From: Burkholderiales bacterium
GTDB lineage: Bacteria > Pseudomonadota > Gammaproteobacteria > Burkholderiales > SG8-39
Assembly: GCA_017880745.1 (NCBI GenBank)
Contig: JADGRR010000094.1
Location: 1 to 8,962 of the forward strand
Direction of reading: 5' to 3'
DNA length: 8,962 nucleotides
The position numbers and the translations under genes are program-made. Below are positions 5,044-8,962 of the stretch, in pieces. Position 1 is the stretch's first letter. Each line of letters opens with the position of its first letter. The notes under the pieces are model-generated. The model was not told the DNA's origin and did no database searches. It was given only the letters and a program-made list of their open reading frames with translations.

Positions 5044-6159
5044 GTGGAGCAAGACCTCCGCACCGACGAAGCCCTGATGCTCGCCTACCGGGACGGCGAC
5101 GGCACGGCGTTCGAGCTGCTCTACGGGCGCTGGCGCGGGCCGCTGTACCGCTACTTCCTGCGCCAGTGCGGCCACGCAGGGCAAGCGGACGAGCTTTTTC
5201 AGGACGTATTCATGCGCGTGATCGGCGCCGCCGCGAACTATGAACCGACCGCGAAGTTTACGACGTGGCTGTTCCGCATCGCCCACAACCGCCTCGTCGA
5301 CCATTGGCGCAAGACCGGCCGCGAGCCCGTCGATCCGCTTGCATCCGGCGAGGACGGCGATGATTGCGAGTTCGATCCGCCGGCGCCGGAAAGCTTTGCC
5401 CCCGACCGCCAGGCCGAGCGCAAGGAACTGGGCGAGGCGTTGATGGCCGCATTGAACGATCTGCCCGAAGTTCAGCGCGAAGCCTCAGCACCGAGCGCGT
5501 TCGTCGTGGTCGCGCTGGATGGTGCCGGCCAGCGCCATCGCGACCCTCGTGCTCGGCGTGTCGATCGCGCTGCTGGTCGAGAACGAGCAACCCGCGACAA
5601 ACGCCGACACGATCATCAACCAGCCGCCGCCGCGGTCCGAGAGCCCGCCGCCTGGCCGCGCGACAGAATCAGCGAAGCCGAAGGCCGCCGACAGCGCGGT
5701 GGCCGAAAAGAAGGAGGCGCCGGGCGCCGCCGCGCCGGTCCAGGCGCCTGTGCCTGCCCCGCCCGCGCACGCACCAGCGGCCAACCTGCCAGCGCAAGCG
5801 CACGTGCCGCGGCCCGCTGCGCCGGCACCTTCCGCAGCGCAAGCATTCCCGGCCGAGAGCCGCGCCAAAACGGCCGCGCCCAGCACGGCCGCGCCGAGGG
5901 CGGCGACAGAATCGAATGTCGCCGGCGACTCCGCGCGCAGCGGGGCGGAAGTTGCCGCGCCGGCTGCCCCCGCTGCCGCAGGCAAGCTTGCGCCGCTGCG
6001 GCAACAGGCGACACCGCGTTCCGCGGAAGCCTGGCTGGACGAGATCAGCCGCCTCAAACGCGAAGGCCGCGAGAAGGAAGCGGCCGAGCAGTTGGCCGGG
6101 TTCCGCAAGGCCTATCCGGCATACGCAGTGCCGGAGAGCCTATTGTCGAAATGAGTTGA
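5044..6159 (+). CDS. ECF sigma factor, region 4 lost; reads out of frame
   Basis: Residues 1-147 are a sigma-70 family ECF factor. Region 2 spans about residues 22-90 (AFELLYGRWRGPLYRYFLRQ, the DELFQDVFMRVI core-binding helix, then FTTWLFRIAHNRLVDHWRK for -10 recognition). An acidic linker follows, then LNDLPEVQREA, the usual opening of region 4. After Ala147 (ending at 5484) the sequence no longer matches: the expected '-FLL-E-GLS-EEIA-' helix-turn-helix is absent. The frame stays open to 6159 but gives about 224 Arg-rich residues that look like mistranslation of the next gene, whose real frame is different. A deletion probably removed region 4 and the start of the neighbour. Without region 4 it should not recognise -35 elements. 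The start is GTG 5044 with a weak ribosome binding site. An assembly error is the alternative explanation. Confidence 0.75.
   Translation: MEQDLRTDEALMLAYRDGDGTAFELLYGRWRGPLYRYFLRQCGHAGQADELFQDVFMRVIGAAANYEPTAKFTTWLFRIAHNRLVDHWRKTGREPVDPLASGEDGDDCEFDPPAPESFAPDRQAERKELGEALMAALNDLPEVQREASAPSAFVVVALDGAGQRHRDPRARRVDRAAGRERATRDKRRHDHQPAAAAVREPAAWPRDRISEAEGRRQRGGRKEGGAGRRRAGPGACACPARARTSGQPASASARAAARCAGTFRSASIPGREPRQNGRAQHGRAEGGDRIECRRRLRAQRGGSCRAGCPRCRRQACAAAATGDTAFRGSLAGRDQPPQTRRPREGSGRAVGRVPQGLSGIRSAGEPIVEMS
5486..6154 (+). pseudogene. Anti-sigma-like membrane protein, 5' end deleted
   Basis: This frame follows the sigma remnant and lacks its own beginning. It enters with a basic, Trp-containing stretch (RARSSWSRW), then one transmembrane segment, VPASAIATLVLGVSIALLV (residues 2-20 counting from ATG 5519). 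About 130 residues of Ala/Pro-rich periplasmic linker follow, then a C-terminal helical tail with AWLDEISRLKREGREKEAAEQLAGF and a YPAYAVPE end. I recall this tail from small membrane proteins encoded directly after ECF sigma genes in proteobacteria, where a cytoplasmic N-terminal domain is expected to hold the sigma factor. That domain is missing here. Translation could still start at ATG 5519 (211 residues), but no Shine-Dalgarno is visible. The role as anti-sigma factor is inferred from position and architecture. Confidence 0.6.
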
Positions 6160-6170
6160 AATGCGCGCTT

Positions 6171-6196
6171 AACCCCGTTTTCCGGTCTCCGGCGTT
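6171..6196 (+). promoter_or_regulatory. Candidate ECF promoter for the 6369 gene
   Basis: AACCCCGTTT (6171-6180), eleven variable bases, GCGTT (6192-6196): the same two blocks at the same distance as upstream of the sigma gene. The predicted start near 6203 would give a leader of about 165 bases before ATG 6369, containing the hairpin at 6208 and the palindrome cluster at 6240-6315. Confidence 0.5.
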
Positions 6197-6207
6197 TGTA
6201 AACCCGC

Positions 6208-6226
6208 AGCGAAAGTCATTTTCGCT
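6208..6226. repeat. Seven-bp-stem hairpin in leader
   Basis: AGCGAAA (6208-6214) pairs perfectly with TTTCGCT (6220-6226) around a five-base loop. It lies just after the predicted transcription start. There is no U-tract after it, so it is not an obvious terminator. Confidence 0.5.
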
Positions 6227-6320
6227 ACGGCCCGATTTAGGGGAGCACGAGGGGAGACGCCCCGAAGGTCTCGATCCCCCTCGAGGGGAAAGTCCCCTTG
6301 GGGGATATCCCCTCGTAGCG
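6223..6320. repeat. Nested G4/C4 palindrome cluster
   Basis: An outer inverted repeat, CGCTACG (6223-6229) and CGTAGCG (6314-6320), encloses a dense set of palindromes: CCCCTCGAGGGG (6277-6288), GGGGA-AAG-TCCCC (6285-6296) and GGGGATATCCCC (6301-6312). CGAGGGGA (6248-6255 and 6282-6289) and its inverse TCCCCTCG (6308-6315) allow alternative pairings. The block lies between the end of the anti-sigma-like gene and the next start. It could be a structured 5' leader, a dispersed palindromic repeat, or both. Confidence 0.7.
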
Positions 6321-6368
6321 TTACAGACCCTATGAGGGCACCACCGCCTCAACCACCAGGAGATCGAC

Positions 6369-7208
6369 ATGCGCAAACTGCTTTCCGTCCTCGCCGCCGC
6401 CCTGTTCACCGGCTGCGCCTCCATCGCCGGCGCCGGCTCTCTCGCCGACGTCGCCGTCATCAACCGCACCACGGGCGAGCGCCTGCAGGTGTACCGCCAC
6501 GGCGCTCGCCTGTACGTCGAGGGCAGGGCGGGCGAGCGCTACGCCGTCGAACTGCGCAACCGCACCGGCGGCCGCATCCTGACCGTGCTGTCCGTGGACG
6601 GCGTCAATGCCGTCACCGGCCAGACCGCCGCCACGAGCCAGAGCGGCTACGTGCTCAATGCATGGGGCCGCGCTGAAATCGCCGGCTGGCGCAAGGATAT
6701 GAGCGATGTCGCCGCCTTCTACTTCACCGCGCTTCCGGACTCCTACGCCGCGCGCACCGGGCGCCCCGATAACGTCGGCGTGATCGGCGTGGCCATCTAC
6801 AAGGAGTACGCCGAGCCGCCGCGCGCGCTGCTGGACGCGCCCGCGCTGGCGAAATCCGAAGCCGCTGGACGGCTGTCTGGCGGCGACGCGGCAGGCCGCT
6901 CCTCCGCCGACGACGCCGCCCGCCGCCTGTCCGCCGGCGCAGCGGCCGCACCAGCCGCGCCCGCGCCGACCGAGAGTGCCGCGCAGCGCAACAAGATGGC
7001 GGAGGAGAAACTCGGCACCGGCCACGGCGAGCGCGTTCACGCGCCGACCTACAGCACCGAGTTCCGCCGCGCGAGCAGCACGCCGGGCGAGGCCATCACG
7101 ATCTACTACGACAGCCGGCAGAACCTGATCGCGCAAGGCATCATCCCGCGCTACGCGAAGCTGCCGCAGCCGTTCCCGAACGGCGGCTTCGTGCCCGATC
7201 CGTCCTGA
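6369..7208 (+). CDS. Exported protein of the ECF operon, unknown function
   Basis: The 279-residue product starts at ATG 6369 with AGGAGA (6358-6363) five bases upstream. The N-terminus is a signal sequence. FTGC at 13-16 is a poor lipobox, so it may be lipidated at Cys16 or cut later near AGAG. A conserved-looking first domain (about 26-146) contains DVAVINRTTGERLQVYRHG, GRILTVLSVDGVNAVTG and AAFYFTALPDSYAARTGRPD followed by NVGVIGVAIYKE. A low-complexity linker follows with three nine-residue repeats (165-191: AAGRLSGGD, AAGRSSADD, AARRLSAGA). A short C-terminal domain ends with TIYYDSRQNLIAQGIIP. I recall similar uncharacterised proteins next to ECF sigma/anti-sigma pairs in Burkholderiales. 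The proposed ECF promoter at 6171 supports sigma-dependent expression. No enzymatic motif is visible. Confidence 0.82.
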   Translation: MRKLLSVLAAALFTGCASIAGAGSLADVAVINRTTGERLQVYRHGARLYVEGRAGERYAVELRNRTGGRILTVLSVDGVNAVTGQTAATSQSGYVLNAWGRAEIAGWRKDMSDVAAFYFTALPDSYAARTGRPDNVGVIGVAIYKEYAEPPRALLDAPALAKSEAAGRLSGGDAAGRSSADDAARRLSAGAAAAPAAPAPTESAAQRNKMAEEKLGTGHGERVHAPTYSTEFRRASSTPGEAITIYYDSRQNLIAQGIIPRYAKLPQPFPNGGFVPDPS

Positions 7209-7496
7209 ACGCGCCCTCGTAGCGCTTGACAGCTGTTCTCAAGGTCGCGCGCGCTCGGAGTGCGACTCCACGCTGAAGCAGCTTGAAATACGGCTGGCGA
7301 TGTCGGTCAATGTAGCCGCACCATTTCATCGAGCGGACAGCCATCGCTTCGCGCAAGGAGCCGGTAACATAGCGTGATCTCCGGATCTTGCGTCCAGGTT
7401 CGGAGGGTTGAAGTGCGCCCCGGGCGGGCCGGTTTTCACGAACCGCTGAAAACCGTTCATTGCGGACGTTCGGCTTGACCGATTACAGGAGGACCT
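7209..7496. other. Intergenic region with one perfect dyad
   Basis: No convincing gene lies in these 288 bases. CCCTCGTAGCG at 7214-7224 repeats 6310-6320, so the 6369 gene is flanked by short direct repeats. A short minus-strand ORF (7141-7356) has no ribosome binding site and no recognised similarity. Confidence 0.5.
7430..7455. repeat. Nine-bp inverted repeat upstream of hydrolase gene
   Basis: CGGTTTTCA (7430-7438) and TGAAAACCG (7447-7455) are perfect inverted repeats with an eight-base spacer, 41 bases before ATG 7497. The position and symmetry would suit an operator for a dimeric regulator. No regulator gene is adjacent, and no promoter could be placed around it. Confidence 0.4.
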
Positions 7497-8962
7497 ATGC
7501 GTAGGCTCGTGCTTGCAGTTGCGTCGCTGGTGTCGACGCTTGGATGCGCGTCGTTTTCCGCCGACGCGCCGGCTGCGGTAACGCGGCTCGGGATCAGCGC
7601 CAAAACCCCGTACGGCTCGTTCAAGCCCGGCGAGTACACCCGCTGGGATGCGCTCGTCACCGGGGAACTGTCGCCCGCGGCGGAGGCGATTCCCGATCTG
7701 GAGAAGGCGCCGCGCAATGCACGCGGCATGGTCGAATACTCGACCCGCGTGACCTTGATCGCGCCGGCCGACCCGGCGCGCGGAAACGGCGCACTGCTGA
7801 TCGACGTGCCCAACCGCAGCCGCGCAATCTCGTCGAGCCTGTACAACAGCCCGCGCCAGTTGCTTGTCCCGGTGGGCTCGCTCGACGAGGGAACGGGATT
7901 TCTGCAGAACCACGGCTTCGCGACAGCGGTCGTGTATTGGGAGCTGGGTCAGGGCGTCGCCCTGCCGGCATTCACCGGCCCCGACGGGCAGCCGCGCGCC
8001 ATCGAAGGCGCCGCATTCGCCATCGTTCGCGACGTGGCCGACTTTCTCGCGCATGCGCCGGCCGACAGCGCGGGACAGCGCAATCCGCTGGCCGGCGCAA
8101 TCAATCGCACCATTGGGCTCGGCTATTCGCAGACGGGCCGCTTCCTCAAGAGCTTTTTGCTGCGCGGATTCAACACCGCCGAAGGACGCCGGGTATTTGC
8201 CGGCATGCATATCCTGGGCGCCGCCTCGGGACAGATCGTACTGCGCTCCATGCCCGGCGCCGCGTCCGGCGCAGGCGCAATCCCGACGTTCGCCGATCCG
8301 GAAATGCGCGGCGTCAACGAAGAGCCGCTTGCGCTCGGCGACGTCGTGGAACAGGCGCACCTGGGCGCCGACATGATGCCGCGCATGGTGTTCGTGAACA
8401 CGACGACCGACTATTTTTCGCTGCGGGCATCGCTCGGACGCACCGGGGGAGCCGGCGCGCTGGACAAGCCGCTGCCCGCGAACGTGCGCGCCTACGACAT
8501 TGCCGGCGCGTCGCACGCATTGGCCGCAGGACCTTCGGCATGCAAGTATCCCTACGCGGTCCTGGACTGGCATCCGCTGATGCGCGCAACGCTGCTCGCG
8601 CTGGACCGCTGGGTGTCCGCGAATACGCCGCCGCCGCCGAGCGAACTCATGCCGCTGCGGCAGGCGGCGCAGGATTCGATGGCCCTCAGGGCGCCCGCGC
8701 ACCTGCCCCAGGCCGTGATCCAGGTTCCCGTTCTGGATCAGGACGGCAACGCGACGGGCGGAGTGCGCCTGCCGGACATGGCCGCGCCGCTCGGAACGCA
8801 CGCGGCGCAGAATCCTCCGCTGTCGTTTCTGTGTGCGCTGGCTGCCGGTTACGTGGAGTTCGCCAAGACCAGGAAAGAGCGTGTCGCGGCGAACGATTCG
8901 CGCCCGTCGCTGGCGGAACGATACAACAATCGAACAGACTACGCGAACCGGATTCGCGCCGC
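7497..8962 (+). CDS. Exported alpha/beta-hydrolase-domain protein, partial
   Basis: The ORF runs off the window: 488 codons are seen without a stop. ATG 7497 is preceded by a strong AGGAGGA (7487-7493). A signal sequence (RRLVLAVASLVSTLGC) is present. Cys17 could be lipidated, although Thr at -3 is atypical, and a later cut near ADA is also possible. The body resembles the 'alpha/beta hydrolase domain' family (PF20091, from memory): GGRxxYGSFKPGEY-like start, LIDVPNRSR, the nucleophile elbow LGYSQTGRFLKSFLL with Ser211, an acidic residue in NTTTDYFSL (Asp305) and a histidine in DIAGASHALAAG (His340), together a plausible catalytic triad. Members are predicted exported esterases or hydrolases. 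The substrate is unknown. It is separated from the ECF operon by 288 bases and is probably its own transcription unit. Confidence 0.87.
   Translation, partial: MRRLVLAVASLVSTLGCASFSADAPAAVTRLGISAKTPYGSFKPGEYTRWDALVTGELSPAAEAIPDLEKAPRNARGMVEYSTRVTLIAPADPARGNGALLIDVPNRSRAISSSLYNSPRQLLVPVGSLDEGTGFLQNHGFATAVVYWELGQGVALPAFTGPDGQPRAIEGAAFAIVRDVADFLAHAPADSAGQRNPLAGAINRTIGLGYSQTGRFLKSFLLRGFNTAEGRRVFAGMHILGAASGQIVLRSMPGAASGAGAIPTFADPEMRGVNEEPLALGDVVEQAHLGADMMPRMVFVNTTTDYFSLRASLGRTGGAGALDKPLPANVRAYDIAGASHALAAGPSACKYPYAVLDWHPLMRATLLALDRWVSANTPPPPSELMPLRQAAQDSMALRAPAHLPQAVIQVPVLDQDGNATGGVRLPDMAAPLGTHAAQNPPLSFLCALAAGYVEFAKTRKERVAANDSRPSLAERYNNRTDYANRIRA

Noticed and set aside
5485..6159. Arg-rich extension of the sigma ORF as a new C-terminal domain
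   Set aside because: The overlapping frame encodes a sensible transmembrane helix, linker and helical tail, so the Arg-rich reading is most likely out-of-frame translation after a deletion.
4962..6165. Shared TTGAAATGCG at 4962-4971 and 6156-6165 near the two candidate promoters
   Set aside because: The distance to the promoter core differs (about 45 versus 15 bases), and a ten-base match is expected by chance many times in a window of this size.
7226..7231. Perfect TTGACA as a -35 box for the hydrolase gene
   Set aside because: No acceptable -10 sequence lies 16-19 bases downstream (the sequence there is GCGCGC-like).
7326..8801. 491-codon minus-strand ORF opposite the hydrolase gene
   Set aside because: The + strand frame has the nucleophile elbow, a signal peptide and AGGAGGA. 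The antisense product is Arg/Gly/His-rich with no recognisable domain.

Overview
The window is high-GC proteobacterial DNA. A phasin-like protein, a SpoIIAA-like STAS protein, an HD-domain dGTPase, a DHCW-type cupin and an ECF sigma / anti-sigma style operon together suggest a betaproteobacterium, probably of the Burkholderiales. This is an inference from gene families and codon use, not from a phylogenetic marker. No rRNA, tRNA, CRISPR array, integrase or intact transposase is visible.

Layout. 45-548 (+) is a phasin-family protein with a TTG start behind a perfect AGGAGG. 617-721 (+) is a possible 34-residue small ORF. 759-1529 (+) is a secreted beta-rich lipoprotein and 1618-2010 (+) a SpoIIAA-like protein. 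Convergent to these is dgt (2167-3534, -). Between dgt and the next gene lies about 480 bp of non-coding DNA. Most of it is a mosaic of a short G-rich repeat (GGGGTCGGGTTGGG) in both orientations, including a perfect 21-bp-stem hairpin and several short tandem 'stutter' arrays. The last stutter unit appears to supply the ribosome binding site of an unrecognised periplasmic protein (4038-4604, +), followed by a DHCW-motif cupin (4636-4965, +).

5044-7208 (+) looks like an ECF sigma operon damaged by an internal deletion. The sigma gene is normal through region 2 and the linker, stops matching at the start of region 4 (about 5484), and is joined to the middle of a second gene whose intact remainder lies in another frame. 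That remainder has a transmembrane segment, an Ala/Pro-rich linker and a C-terminal helical tail. A similar sequence, AACCCCGTTT-N11-GCGTT, precedes both the sigma gene and the following secreted-protein gene (6369-7208), so I propose both as promoters of this sigma factor. The second promoter would give a leader of about 165 nt containing a hairpin and a dense cluster of G4/C4 palindromes.

The window ends inside a secreted alpha/beta-hydrolase-domain protein (7497 to the edge, +). The two observations most worth following up are the repeat mosaic at 3622-4031 and the broken sigma operon with its paired promoters. I do not see a complete new defence or metabolic system.
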